A stretch of 64,000 bases of DNA from Planctomycetaceae bacterium (GTDB lineage Bacteria; Planctomycetota; Planctomycetia; Planctomycetales; Planctomycetaceae). The translations under genes and the position numbers were made by a program. Where the stretch lies: the NCBI GenBank assembly GCA_021732995.1, contig JAKFWA010000035.1:1-64000 (forward strand). Direction: 5' to 3'. Positions 43,120 through 58,100 of the stretch are shown here, piece after piece (positions within the stretch are counted from its first letter, which is position 1; every line of letters starts with the position of its first letter). The notes beneath the pieces were generated by a model. That model was given only the letters and a program-made list of their open reading frames with translations. It was not told the DNA's origin and did not search any database.

Positions 43120-46100
43120 ATGACCACTTCCAAGACGGGGTCGATCCTTATGTTCTTCACGCCCTGGTTGAGTTCGCTGCGGACAAAGATGCGTCGCAAC
43201 AAAGCGCGAGTCCGTCGCCACGCCCAGAAATCGCTCGTCAGACATCAGGCGCTGAACCGGGAAATCCAGTTCTTGGAAAACCGAGTCGTTCCCGCACTCC
43301 TGCTGATGGGCACGACCACGACGACGATCTCGCTGTCGGACAACATCGGAACGTCTGACAACGTCACGATGATCCAGAACGGGGGCACCCTGGAGATTTT
43401 CCTGGGTGGCGGGGCGACCTTCGATGCGACCTCGACCAATGGCGGCAATTTTCGCTACGAGAATGCGTTCGGGGGGATCACTACCCCTCAGAACTCCAGC
43501 CACGCAATCATCTTCAATACGAGTGTTCTCGCCGGTGCTTCGTTTGCCCTGCAGGTAAATCTGGGTGACCTGGCCGACGTCTTCAATATCTCAACCTCTG
43601 CGACGAACCCATTGGGCATCGCGTCGCTGACAGTGAACGGCGGCATTGGTATTGATGCGGTGAATATCGGAGCAGCAGGTCTGAACCTGACTGGCATTCC
43701 GGCGCCGGTATCAATCGGCAATGTGGAATCCATCGACCAGTCGAATGTCACGACGGTGTCAGGCGCGATTAACACGTTCAGTTTCTTCTTCGCTTCCGTC
43801 AATGGGACGGTGGATCTGAGCAACCCGTTCAACCAGTTCGGCGGGGCGGTCAGTATTTTCGCCGGAACGAATGACGTTTCGTTGAGTTCACAAGCCGACG
43901 TGACGTTTCAGAATATGCAGGCGGGTAATCTGACAGTCACTCTGACTGACGCGGATCTGACCCAGCTTGGCGGTAGTACGGTGCAATCGTCTGGTGTGGC
44001 TCGAATCGACACCGGTGTGGGCGATGTGACACTGGGGTCGCTCAGCAACGACTTCAACCAGATTGCGCTCACTGCCGACGCGATCACGTTGTCAGACGTG
44101 GATGACATTGAATTCATTGGACAAGGCGCGGCTGGTACGATCGCAGCCGGAAGTCTGACCGTCACCGCCGACAATATCCTGATTCACGCCGACGTGTCTG
44201 TCGGTGGCGATCTGACGCTGAATACTTCAGGCGGAGTCGGTGGAATTATCGACTTTATTACTCCAGCCGTGGGGTACGGCCTGCTGTCGGTTGCGGGAAG
44301 TACGACGCTGACCACCCAAATAACAGACAGTATCAGTCTGGGGTTGAACCACAATCTGCACGGCGCAGGGGGTAACCTGACTGTCGTTGCCACGGACGAT
44401 CTGCTCATCGGAAATTCCGACACATTGAATCTGGCACTGCAATCGGTTTTTGGGGACGCAACCATTCGTTCGGTGGGCAGTATCACAGACTCCGGACCGT
44501 TGACCGTGGCTGGAATTGCGACCGTGACAATCACCGGCACTGGTTCGATCACCCTCGACGATCCGGCAAACGACCTCACCACGATCAAGCTTTCGGGATC
44601 GACCACCGCAACCGTCGTCAACTCAGATCTGTTGACAGTCAATGGCGTGAACGCATCGGGTGCCATCAGTCTTTCGTCCACGGGCGCCATGTCCGTGGTG
44701 GGAGATGTCGTTGGCTCGGCGATTACTCTGTCGGTTCTGGATCGGGGGGCCTTATCCCTTGCCGATGACCTGTCGATCAGCAAGGCAAAGGTACAGTCAA
44801 CCATCGGTGATATCACCTTGAACGTCGCCGACAATCTGCAAGTCAATTCGTCCGCCCTGATTTCAGCCGGTCTCGGTGGATCCAAGGTGGTTGTTAATCT
44901 CGATAATACTGCCGACAACGACGCTGTCGGCGGTACAGCGAATCTCACCGGTAACTACGCGACTACCCGGATTGAAGTGACGGGTGGCGCTCAGGCCGAT
45001 TTAATCTCCGGTGCCACGTTGCCCGCGACTCCCATTTCGATCAGCGGAGCGGGTGGAAACGACACAATTCTCGGATCGGAAGCCAATGATACGCTGATCG
45101 GCGGAACCGAAGACGACTCGATCGTCGGCGGAGCGGGCGGCGACTCCATTGACGCTGGCGCGGGTGCCGACACGATCCAGGGTGGGAACGGCAATGATAT
45201 CCTGCTGGGCGGCGCGGGTGTCGATATTATCAATATCTTCTACGAAGGCGGTTCGATTTCTGCCGACGCGGGTACTGAAGACGACCAGATCAACATCACC
45301 GACTCCAAGAGTAGCATTCCCGGCGGTGTTACTGTCACTGGCAATGACGGCAACGACCTCATCAATGCCGCCCCCTTGTTGACTATCAACAATCCTGGCA
45401 CGCCGACTCTGGTGATTGACGGTGGCAATCCGACAATGGCGCCGGGAGACACGTTGCTCCTGAATTTGACCGGACCAGGCAAGGGCGCGTACGCGACCAC
45501 CGGTCCCAACATGTCTGGCGATGGCTCGGTTGATATTGCGAGCACGGCCTACGGGGACGTCAGCTTTACCAGCATCGAGACATACCTCGCCAACGACGAC
45601 GCCAATCCTGTTTACGATGCCAACAAACTGTCCACGAAGCTGATGTCTGCCGCGCACGTTAACGACGGCGCGGCGGATGCGTTCTCGTTCTCAGTCAGTG
45701 GTGGAATTGTCGATATTCTGATCGACAACACGCTTGTTGATCGTCTGCCGCTCGTCGGTCTCCAGTCCGTTGGATTTAATGGCTCGAGTGATAATGACCT
45801 GCTGATCGTTGATCAGAGCACTCAGGCTTTCATGTTGAATGTGAATTTCAACGCCAACGCACTTGGGTCAACAGTCGGAGTTGACCGGTTGCTGCTGGTT
45901 GGCGGCGCGGTAACGGACGCGTCCTATCGTCCGTCGGGAACAGGCTTCTCCGACGGGTCGATCGACTTCTCGAAGTCCAAGGTGACTGTGAGTGCAGTCG
46001 AGCAGGTGCAGTTTGAATCATTTGCTCGCGGCACCGTGACGCCCAGCGACAGCGAGAATAAGTATACTCTCCAGTCTGGAACGACCACTGATTCAAAGAG

Positions 46101-49100
46101 CAATTCGGTCAGCTCCTTTGATGTTGTTTCCGACAAGTCAGGAACATCGAAAGTCAGTTTTGTGCTCGTGCCCTCAGTGACGATTGACGTGGGTGCCAGC
46201 GACGGCGCGACTCCCAATGACAGTGTCACCATTGCAAATAATGCTCTGCGAAGCGACGCAACGCTGGGTGAATTGATCATCCGCACGGGGCCTGGTTCGG
46301 ACACCGTAGCGTTCCAGGACGGTGATTTTCGCCTCCTTGGAACGGGAACCGGCATTACGATCGACGGCGGTGTGGCAACTGACACGCTCAAGGTAACTGC
46401 CACCTCCGATATGGCGGAGAATGCAGTGGGCTTTACGCTCGCCTCAACCTCTGACAGCACCGGCTTCATTCGCAGTAACGCGGGCTCCGCGCTGACGAGC
46501 GTGGCGCTGGTTGGATTCTCCGGTGAAGCCGCCGAACTCACCGGAAACGATACCAATAACGCCTTCGATCTGAGCGGCTGGAATCGCCTGGGCACGGCCA
46601 AGATCGACGGGCTGCTGGGAAGCGACTCCTTGACCGGTCTCGATTCCGCCAGCACGAAGAACCTCTGGAATATCACCGCCCCTGATGCTGGTGACGTCGG
46701 CGGTTTCGACTTCATTCGCGTCGAGAACTTGAATGGCGGCTCGGTTGCCAACGACGAATTCGTATTCAGCACGGCAGGCAACATCAGCGGTCAGATCTTC
46801 GCAGGTGGTGGTACCGATACGCTGAACTTCAGCGCCTATACGGGCCCCGTCGCGTTCACCCTCAATGCCAACGACCCGACCGGTTATCAGGGATTCTCGC
46901 CAGCGGTGACGAACGGCTTCGCGGGTATCGATTCGCTGACCGGTGGTGCCAGCACAGCAGATAGTATCACCGGGCTGAGCCTGGCTTCGACGTGGGACAT
47001 TGACGGTACCAATACCGTGCGCGACGACGCGTTTCTCCGTACGCTGAGTTTCACTAACATCGAGCAACTCAACGGTGGTTCGGGTAACGATACTTTCCTA
47101 GTCTCCGGAGTGCAGGCCAACCAGATCCGCACGAACGACGGTAATGATACATTGCGGTTCCAGACGACGTTCTCCCAGTTGATCGGTCTGTTCGACGCCG
47201 GCGCGGGTAATGACACTCTGGACTTCCGAAACTTCGCGACGGCCCGTTCAGTGCAACTGACGTCTAACACCGTAGACGGTTACTCCGGAACGGAAACGTC
47301 AATTACGCAGAACTTCAGCGGCGTCGATACGGTCTTCGGCGGATCGTCCAACGCCGATACCCTCGCGACGCTCGACGTCGCTTCTCAATGGGTGATCAAC
47401 GGCCCGAATCGCGGCACCTATACCGATTCCAGCACAGTGCGAACATTGGCGTTCGGTGATGTGACGGACGCCACTGGCGTGCGAGGATTCGAGAATCTGG
47501 TTGCCGGGGCAAACTTCGACACGTTCACGTTCACCAACGGCGGTTCGATCGGCGGCAACCTGAACGGCGGCGGCAGCTTTGACTCGCTGATCGGCGACGG
47601 TTCTCGCCCGGATGAGACTTTCACAATCGACGCGGTCAATGGCGGTACGTTCCGGGCGACGGCTGGATCAATCATCGGTGGTCGATTCAGCAACGTGGAA
47701 ACGCTCGTCGGGTCAGCCGGTCAGGATACATTTACCTTCACCAACACGGGCTCACTGCAAGGTCCGATCGATGGTGTGGGTGGCAACGATACGCTGATTG
47801 GCGACAACGACGGCAACGTATTTGATGTTACTCAGCAAGACGCCGGAAAACTGGCGGGTAAAATCAATACCCTGGGTAACAGCCCTCTCGACTTCACGAA
47901 TATCGAAACGCTGTCAGGCGGATCCGGAACCGATGTGTTTAATATTGGCGCCGTGGTCGTCGGTAACCTGATCGGTCAGGCAGGAAATGATACGTTTAAC
48001 TTCTCCAACGCGGGCAGTTTGCTCGGAAGCATTTCCGGTGGAACCGGCACGGACACGATCGTCGGCGATGCCGATGGAAATCTCTTTAATATTACCGGCG
48101 ATACCAGCAGCGGCAGTCAGGTCGCGGCGGTAGGCCGCGGCAGTCTGGCGACCAAGACGACGCTCTTCACGGATATCGAGAATCTCACTGGCGGTGCCGC
48201 GGACGATTCGTTCATTTTCACGGCCTTCGGCAGCCTCGCTGGCAACATCGCCGGCCTGGGTGACGGTGCGGGCGGTGACATCCTCACTGGTGATGATGAC
48301 GGCAACTTCTTCAATATCACGACTGCGAACGCAGGCTCACTGCTCGGCAAAGCCACTGCGTTCACCGGTATCGAAAATCTGTTCGGAGGTCAGGGTGATG
48401 ACACGTTCGCTCTGAACGCGAATCTGGGTACATCGACGGACGGGGGCACCACGTGGCTCGGCGGTAATATCACGAGCTACGTCGGTCGCGACACGATTCT
48501 TGTCGGTCCGGGTGCAGTTGTCGGCGGTAACGTCAGCACGGGTGAGCTGACTGATACCATTGATGTGCGAGGCCGGATTGTCGGGACGGTTGACGCGGGC
48601 GTTGACGACGACGTCTTCATTCTGCAGAACGGTGCAGTGTTCAACAACCAGATCACCGGCAGCACTGGAAACGACAGCTTCTCGATTGAAGGCACTGTCA
48701 CGCTGAACAACGACCTGCGCGGTGGCGCCGGCAGTGATACCTTCACCTTCCTGTCGGCAGGCAAGCTGAATCAGAAAATCGACGGTGAGGCTGACAGCGA
48801 CACGATCGTCGGCGATGACGACGGAAACGTATTCACAGTCTCGTCGGCCAACGCGGGAACCTTCACAGGACACGGAACGGCGGGCGACCTGACCTTCGTC
48901 AGTGTTGAGAATCTCACCGGTGGCGCACTGGACGACACATTCAACGTCAAGGCCAATCTTTCGGGGAATATTACTTCGCTTGGGGGAGTCGATACTGTTT
49001 CGATTGGCGGCGGCCTTCCTGTTGAGCTTATGACCAGTGTCGTAGTTGGTGGTAACATTGCCACGGGTGATGGTGCGGACGCAGTCAATCTGGCCCACAA

Positions 49101-52100
49101 CGCACGAGTCATTGGTTCCGTGCTCACTGGTAATGATAATGACATCGTAAATGCTGATTTTCAGTCGATGATTGGCGCGGTCTCTCGTGACCTCGTTGTC
49201 GATGGCGGAAGTGGAACCGACATTCTGAATCTGACGGGGGATGATGCGCCCGCAACGACCACCTACTCAGTTGGTCCGGGATCGGCGGCGGCGACATTAG
49301 CACACACCGGTGGCCTGCTGACTCAGCCAACGGTTTTGTCGAACGTCGAATCGGTTAACGACCAGATGATCACAGCCAATCTGATCGTAGACAGCGCTGC
49401 GGGCAACGAAACGATCAATGTCATCGACGCCACCGCTCCAGGCTTCACGGAAGTGAACTTCAACGGGGCATTCCGTCCTTATGTCTTCCAAGGCAAGACG
49501 ACGCTGACGGTCAACGGCAGAGATGGGAACGACACCATCAACCTGAATAACCCGAATCGCGCTGTTGGACTGACGACGATCAATGCCAACGGAGATCTCG
49601 GGAACGATACGCTCAATCTGCGAGTGAACTTCAGCGGCGCACTGACGGGTGGCGATGGCAATGATGCGTTCGTCTACACGAACGGTGTGGTTCTGACAGG
49701 CACGATCAGCGGCGACGCGGGTACCGACACGATTAACGCGTCAGCGTTCACGACGGCGATCACCGCGACAATCACCGGCACGACTGCCGACGGCTTCTCC
49801 GGAACATCGACCAATCTACTCAGCGGTGGCTTTACTGGCATCGATTCGATCCGAGCTGGCTCGGGAATTGATACTCTTAATAACGCCACGCTGAATGTGG
49901 ATTGGGAGATCGACGGTACCAATCGATTGATTAATACCGATTTGGGTGCACTTCCGTCGCTGGCGTTCCAAGCGTTCGAGAATCTAAACGGTGGCTCAAA
50001 CAGCGACCGTTACATCGTCTCGGGTAACCAGGCAACGACTATTGCTGGTGGCGACGGTGCTGACTCGCTTGTCTTTGAAGACGGTGGCGTGCTCTCCGGT
50101 CCATTTGACGGCGGAAAGGGTCTGGATACGCTCTCATTCGCGGGAGTAAGCAGTGGCGGTTACACCGCCAGTCGATCCGTGACCTTGACCAGCAGCAGTT
50201 CGACGGGCTTCTCGGGAACGACGCTGTCCGTGACTGGCAATTTCGTGAATGTCGATTCGATACTCGGTGGTAAGTCGACTGCAGACTCGATCACCGGTCT
50301 CAGTGTAAATTCCGACTGGGAGTTGGATGGCACCAATCGCTACACCGACAAGGCGACGGGCTTTGTGTTGTCTTTCGACAGCAACATCGAGAACGCGATC
50401 GGCTCCTCGGGAGTAGATATTTTCGACGTCGCTGGCACGCAGAAAATAAACATTTCAGGAGGGGCTGGCGACGACTTGGTTCGATTTGCCAACGGCGCTA
50501 ACCTGGACGCTGGCTTCACGATTGACGGAGGGATCGGTAGCGACGAAGTAAATTATAGCGCACACACAACAACGGTTTCTGTCCAAGCCAACTCGTTCTT
50601 GAACATCGAAGCGATTGTCGGCGGGTCGGGCGCTGGCAAGAATGACGTCATTAATGGCGGCTCCGGAGTCGATGTGTTTACGGTGACTGATGCCGACCAA
50701 GGGACAGTCAACGGAATTGCATTCAGCAGTTTTGAAGTGATTAACGCCGGGTCAGGCAATGACAGCATCAGCTTCATCGGAACAGGAAAGCTAACCGGAC
50801 TCGTGTCTGGCGGCGCCGGAAGTGACACATTAAACCTATCCGGCCTACCTGGAGTCCTCACAGTGACCATCACTGCCGGGGGCAATACGGACGGTGTGCA
50901 GGGAACGCAGGCCGCGATGGGTGGCTTCAACAACATCGACTCCATAGTTGGTAAGGGCGCGGACACCATCGTCGGTGCTCCCACCACGTCAACCTGGACT
51001 GTGGGCGCGTCTGACAGTTACGCCACGGATGGACGCACCGCGGCGATCAGCGGTTTTACGACGCTGATTGGTAACGCAGCAGCCGACACGTTTAATATCA
51101 ATGCCAACGCCACACGGATCATTCAAGGGCAGGGCGGCGACGATGTGGTGAATATTGCGGCCGGAGTCGCGTTGACGGGCACGCCTGAAGGCGGAGCAGA
51201 CAATGATACCTTCCGACTGGGTACAGGCGCGACGGTTACCGGAGTCAATGGCGGTGCCGGTAGTGATACGCTGACGTTCTCAACATCCACGGGGGCCGTC
51301 ACTGTCAGTATCGGCGCGGCCGGAACGGCTGATGGTTTCGCGGGCCTCGCCACTGCGGTCATCAATGGATTCGACGACATCGACACGCTGGTCGGCAGTC
51401 AGTCGACGAGCGACGTCCTGACGGGGCGCAATGCGATTTCTAACTGGGCGCTGAATACGACCAGCACCTACACAGATCCCGGGCTGAGTCGCACGATCGC
51501 CTTCTCCGCGTTTGAAACGCTGAACGGCGGCAATCAGGCTGACGCCTTTACGGTGAACAATGCCCAGACAGCGTCGCTCAACGGAAATGGTGGTGATGAC
51601 AGCTTCACCTTTGGAACTGATGCCGGACGAGTGACGGGAGCGATTGCGGGTGGAACTGGTAACAATACGCTCAGCTTTGCCGGATTCACTTCCACTGCCG
51701 CGAACGTCACTCTCACATCGAATAATGGCAACGGCTTCAGCGGCACTGCCGGATCTCTTATTACCGGTGGCTTCTCCTCGATCCGAACTCTGGCGGGCGG
51801 TGCAAACACTGCCGACACGCTGACGGGTCAGAACGTGAATGCGTCCTGGCTGATCGACGCTGCGAACACATACACCGATAACTCAACGGCTCGCGTGCTC
51901 GCGTTCTCCGGCTACGAGAACCTGACTGGTGGTACGAATCCCGACACGTTCTTGGTGAACGCGACGCTCGGTGGTTCTATCAGTGGTCAGGATGGTAATG
52001 ATGTTGTGGACGTTGCTTCCCTTGGTACGGGAGCGGTGCTCGGCAACATCGCGACCGGAAATGGCATTGACGAAATCTTCCTGCACGCGAATGCCGTTTT

Positions 52101-55100
52101 CGGTGGTTCGCTGGACGCTGGTGCTGATTCGGACTTGATTCAGCTTGAGTACACCGGCGGTGCTAACCGCAGCTTCTCGCTCAATGCGGGTGCCGGCAAC
52201 GACATCTTCCGCTTGCTGGGCGGTGAACTCGCCGCAGCGACATCCGGGATCTTGTATCAGGTGGGGCCGACGAGCACTCAAGGCACGGTGACCACTTCGA
52301 TCGATAATGGCACAAAGTTTACTCAGACCATCGCCTTCGACGGATTCACGGCCAGCAGCGCGACGGAGATTATCGAAAGCCGCATGACTGTCGATCAGTT
52401 CGACGTTCTGGGATCGACCAGTGCGGACACAATCGGAGTGATTGACGGTCAGGCAAATTATACTCGTGTGACATTCAACAATGCGTTCACAGCAATCGAA
52501 CTGCAGAACGCAGCCAAGCTGCAAGTGCTGGGACAGGGGAATGCGGACACGATCACTCTGAACAACCCCAACAAGGGCGCCGGACTTACAATTACCAACG
52601 TCGATGGTGGAACTGGCGATGACACGATCAACGCGCTGGTGGACAACAAGGGCGATCTCGTCGGTAATACCGGAGACGACAAGTTCTTCCTCGCCGACGG
52701 GGTGAAGTTGACGAGCGAATCCGTGATGACGGTGGCTGTCAACGGCGGAAGCCCGACGATCGCAGGTGGCGATGGCGTGGATACTCTTGATCTGCACGCC
52801 AGTACGACCGCAGTGGGCGCTACACTTACGGGAACAACCGCCGGTGGATTCACCGGTACGGTGAATCTGGTCTCGCTGGCGTTCATGTTCGGCTTCACAC
52901 GCATCGATTCGCTGATCGGTTCAAGCATTGCCGACTCTCTGGTTGGTTTGGCCGCGAACGCCACGTGGCAGCTCAGCTCTACCAACACCTATATTGAAGA
53001 CTCCACCAATCGTCCGCTGGCGATCAGCTCTTTTGAAAGCTACATCGGCGGAAATGCCAACGACAAGTTCCAGATCAGCGGTGTGCAGTCTGGAACAATC
53101 GATGGAACGTCGGGAGATGACACATTCCAGTTCATGACCGATGACGCCAAGTTGATCGGCTCGATTGAAGGTAATGATGGCGTTGACACCCTGGACTTCA
53201 GCAAGCTGACGACAGCCTCGGCCGCAATCACCTTGACCGCCCTCGGCTTTGTCGACGGCTACGATGGCAGTGTGGCGCAGATTGATCAGGGCGGTGGTGC
53301 AGGGTTCTCGAATATCAACATCGCAATTGGCGGTGGCGCGGCTGATAAGCTCACCGGACGCAATGAGAACTCCAACTGGACGATCGGTCCGGCGAAGATT
53401 TACGAAGACGCTGCCACGTCGCGTCAGTTCGCCTTCAGCGGCTTCGACAGCGTGGTTGGCGGTTCAAAAGTTGACACCTTCAACGTTGCGGGGACACAGC
53501 CGATCAATATCTCGGCCGGTGACGGAAACGACTTCGTGGTGCTGGCTGATGGGGCAGTATTGATCGGTCAAATTGATGGTGGCGATCCGACGACGGCACC
53601 GGGCGACACGATTGACTTCTCGGCGTATACAACCGCTGTCGAGATCAGCCTCAGCAATTATACAAACTTTGAGACTCTGATTTCCGGCACTACAGACGAT
53701 ACCCTGCTGGGAACGAGTGGAGACGACGTCTTCACAATCAGCGGTGCCGGCTCTGGCACATTCAATGGCGTCGCCTTCTCCGGATTCAGCAGCCTCGGTG
53801 GTCTTGAGGGTAACGACAGCTTCACCTTCACCGCGAATGCCGGAACTCTGACTGGCACGATTGAAGGCGATGAAGGCACTGATACAGTGAGCTTCTCGGG
53901 AGTCAGTACCAGCGTGGCACTGAGCCTGTTGTCGACCGGCGGTATTGACGGGTTCAATGCTGACGACTCGGGTTCGCTGGCCGCGGGCTTCAACAACGTC
54001 AATAACTTCGTGGGCAGTGCCGCTACCGGTGACAGCCTCACTGGTATCAACGTCGATTCAAGCTGGGCAGTCGGCCCGACGAGCGCTTATCAAGCCAGCG
54101 GGGTCCAGATCAATTTCTCGGCGTTCGAGGATCTGATTGGGCAGAATGGCATCGATGCCTTCACCGTGATTGGCACAAATACGCTGAATATCACCGGTGC
54201 GGGTGGAGCAGACACGGTCACGCTCTCGAGCATGGCGTCGCTGACCGGAACTGTGTCGCTCGGAATTGGTAACGACCGGCTGACACTGGGCGATCAAGCC
54301 TCGATTACAGGTACCGTGGCTGCAGATGCAGATCTTGACACGCTCGATCTCGCGACGACCACACAAGCTCAGACGATCACTCTCACTGCGGCAAACGTCG
54401 TCGATGGCGGTTTCAACGGTACGTTGATGGCAACCGGCGGCGGTATCAGCGGTGGATTTACGAGCTTTGATGCGGTCATCGGCGGATCCGGTGATGATAC
54501 GCTGACGGGTATTTCGGCGAATGCTACCTGGAACATCAATACAACGACCAGTACTTACCTGGCGGGTACTCAGACTCTGACGTTCTCTGGTATCGACAAC
54601 GCGGTCGGCGGCACGATGGTCGACACATTCCAGGTCGCGGGTCCGGTGACGATCGATCTGGCCGGTGGCGACGGAGCCGACCAGTTCAACGTTCAGAGCA
54701 ACGTTGCCGTCAACGGCACGCTCGACGGCGGCGCGGGCAACGACGCGTTCAACTTCTCGACCGTGATTGTGATTGACAAGCTCACCTTCATCGGTGGTGC
54801 TGACAACGACACCCTCAATTTTGCCTCCGGTGTTACCCCGGTATCGCTGAAACTCAGCAGTGTCACGACTGTCGAAACGGTCATTGGCACGGGTTCGTCG
54901 GATACTCTCGTCGGAACTTCGGGCAAGGACAGCTTCACGATCTCGGTGGCGGATGATCGAGGAACGGTGGGCTCGCTCAACTTCCAGTCTTTTGAGAACC
55001 TCGACGGCGGCGCTGACGACGACAGTTTCAACTTCAGCGACGGCTTTGGCGTGACTGGAGCCATCACTGGTGACACAGGCAATGACACCGTCAACTACTC

Positions 55101-58100
55101 CGCTTATACGTCCGCCGTGACGGTTGATCTCGTAAATGGACTGTCAACCAATGTCGATAGCGGAATCTCGGGTGTTGAAAACGCAACGGGCGGCACGGCC
55201 AATGACAAGCTGATTGGTAATACCCTCGCCAATGCCCTGATTGGCAACGACGGCAACGATACACTGACCGACGGCTTTGGCGATGACTCGCTCGATGGCG
55301 GCATTGGAGACGACGTGTATGTGCTCACTCCAGGCAGTGCCGACGTCGTCACGGACGCCAGCGGCACCGATCGGCTCGACTTCTCTCAGTCGGTCGGCCC
55401 GATCTCGATCGATCTGGATCTCAATGGTGCTCAGGCTGTTCGAGACACGCATACGCTCAATCTGAGCGGAGCCCAGTTTGAACAGTTCGTCGGTTCCGCT
55501 GCGGATGACAAAATCACCGGCAAAGACATTGGCGTGGCACGCACCATCAATGGCAATGGTGGCAGTGACACCTTCACTACGACGAATAATTCCCTCAACA
55601 ACTGGAATATCACCGGCGCTGATCAGGGCTTCCTGCTCAACACGGCCTTCACATCCGTTGAGAATCTGGTGGGCGGCACTGATGACGACAACTTCATCTT
55701 CGCCGACACTGCAACGTTGTCCGGAACCATCAACGGTGGCCTCGAGGCAAATGACGATGAAGTGACTTACGCGGCATCTACATCGGCAGTCACAATTCAA
55801 CTGGCAAAGCTCACGAACATCGAATCGATCGTGGGCGGTTCGACGGGGTTGGATACCATCCTCGGCGCGAATTCTGACACCAGTTTTGATATTACCGGTA
55901 CAAACGCAGGCAAGATTGGCGCGGTCAACTTCACCGCTGTCGAGAATCTGACCGGCGGAACTGCGAACGATACGTTCACATTTACTTCGACCGGATCACT
56001 GACAGGAACGGTGGGAACGAACGGCGGAACTGGTTCCGATACTCTTGTCCTCGCGGAACTCGATGACGACATCGTCTTGAACGCCGCGGGATCGGTCGGC
56101 TTCAGCGGTTTCGTGACGAGTATCTCCAAGTTCGCCAATATCAGCTCGATTAACGCTGGCCTGGGCGATGATACTCTCACCGGAACTGACAACATTGCCA
56201 CATGGTCCATCGACGGGACGAACGACTATCAAAGCAGTTCCAAAACCGTGAATTTCTCCGCCGTGGAGAACCTCGTGGGCGGCTCGGGAGCCGACACCTT
56301 CGCCATCACGGGCGCCCAGACAATGGAGATCAATGGTGCGGGCGGTGACGACACCATTTCGCTGGCTGCCGGGGCATCGTTGACCGGAACTGCTGACGGC
56401 GGTGCCGGCTCGGCAGACCGAATTGTGTTCAACGGCAGCACTGGTGAATCGATCACGTTGACCGGGGCGAGTGCCAGCGGCTTCAGCGGCGCGTCGACCA
56501 GCGTGCCACTCTTTACGAACATCGACTCCGTGCAAGGTGGTTCCGGGATCGACACGTTGCAGGGTGCTGGTGGTAACGCCACATGGACTCTGAATTCGTC
56601 GACCGGAAATGAGTATCAGGATGTCGGCGGCAAGTTCCTGTTCAGCAATGTCGACTCGCTTCTCGGCGGCGCGGGACTGGATCAATTCAATATCACCGGG
56701 GTCCACGGAGTGAGTCTGGCAGGCGGCGGCTCGGATGACGTTGTCACCTTCCTGACGAACGGGTCTGCTATTTCGGGCAAGATCGACGGTGGCACTGGCT
56801 CCGACGACCGTCTGGACTATTCTGCTCTGACTTCGTCGGTCTCGGTGAACACCGGAAACCTGACCAACGTCGAACGGATCACCGGCAGCGCATCCAACGC
56901 GGACACCCTGCTCGGAAGCCCTGCTGCTCCGGGATCGACATTCCTGGTGAACGGTGCGAATTCAGGTACCGTTGACGGAATTATATTTACTGCCTTCGAG
57001 ACGCTGTCCGGCGGATCCGGACCAGACCTCTTCGACTTCGCCGACGGGGGCTCGGTCAGTGCGATCATCGGCGGTAGTGGTACCGACATTATCGATCTGG
57101 CTGATGTGACGACCGCTCGTAGTGTCACACTCAGCACAGCCGCATCAAATGGCTTCACAGGCTCAGAGGCCGCCGCGGGTGGCTTCACGGGCATCGATCA
57201 GGTTCGTGGATCTACCGCTGGCAGTGATACGCTGAATGGTATCAATGCCGATAGTACCTGGGATATCACTGCGTCGGATCCACGATCAGTGACAGTCGCG
57301 GGTCGAGTTCTCTCCTTCCAGAGTTTTGAAACGCTGATCGGTAACGCCGCACAGGACACCTTCAATCTGAGTGGTGTTGTCAATGGATTGACACTGAACG
57401 GTGCTGGCGGCAACGACAACTTCGTGTTCGCAGCCGGCGCAACTCTTACCGGTAACCTGCTTGGTGCGAGTGGAACAGACACGATCAACCTGTCCGCTAT
57501 CGCAAGTGCTCAGACAATCTCGCTGACCGGATTGGGCAGCACAGACGGATTCAACCTGTCAGTCGGCACCGTGACTGGCGCGGTTACGAACGTTGATAAC
57601 GTCGTCGGTACTGCGTTCGCTGATACGCTGAATGGGCTGGCAAGCGCTAGCGGTACGTTCTCGCTGGGGGCTACACACTCATACGCTTCCGGCGGACGCA
57701 CGCTGACCAGCTCCAGCATTGAGACTCACGTTGGCGGTACAACGGTCGACACCTTCAATATTCAGGCGAATCAATTGGCAGCGGGCGCCGCGTTCAGCGT
57801 GGTCGGTAATGCCGGGTCGGATACGTTCAACGTCAACTTCGCTGCTGGGACGTCGCTGGCTGCCAACACGTCCCTGGCAATTGCTGGCAACTCGCAATCA
57901 GGCGGTCAGCGGGACATCGTCAACATCAATGCGAATGCAACCGGCGATGGAGTGCGAACCATCGGGTTGACCTACACATCCAGTGTTTCTGGTAATGTGT
58001 CGATCACGGGCTTCGGAGGAAGTGCATTCAACGCCACCAGCTCGGAAACAATCAGTGTCACTGGTGACTCCGCAAATAATGATGTCGTCACTGTTACCGG

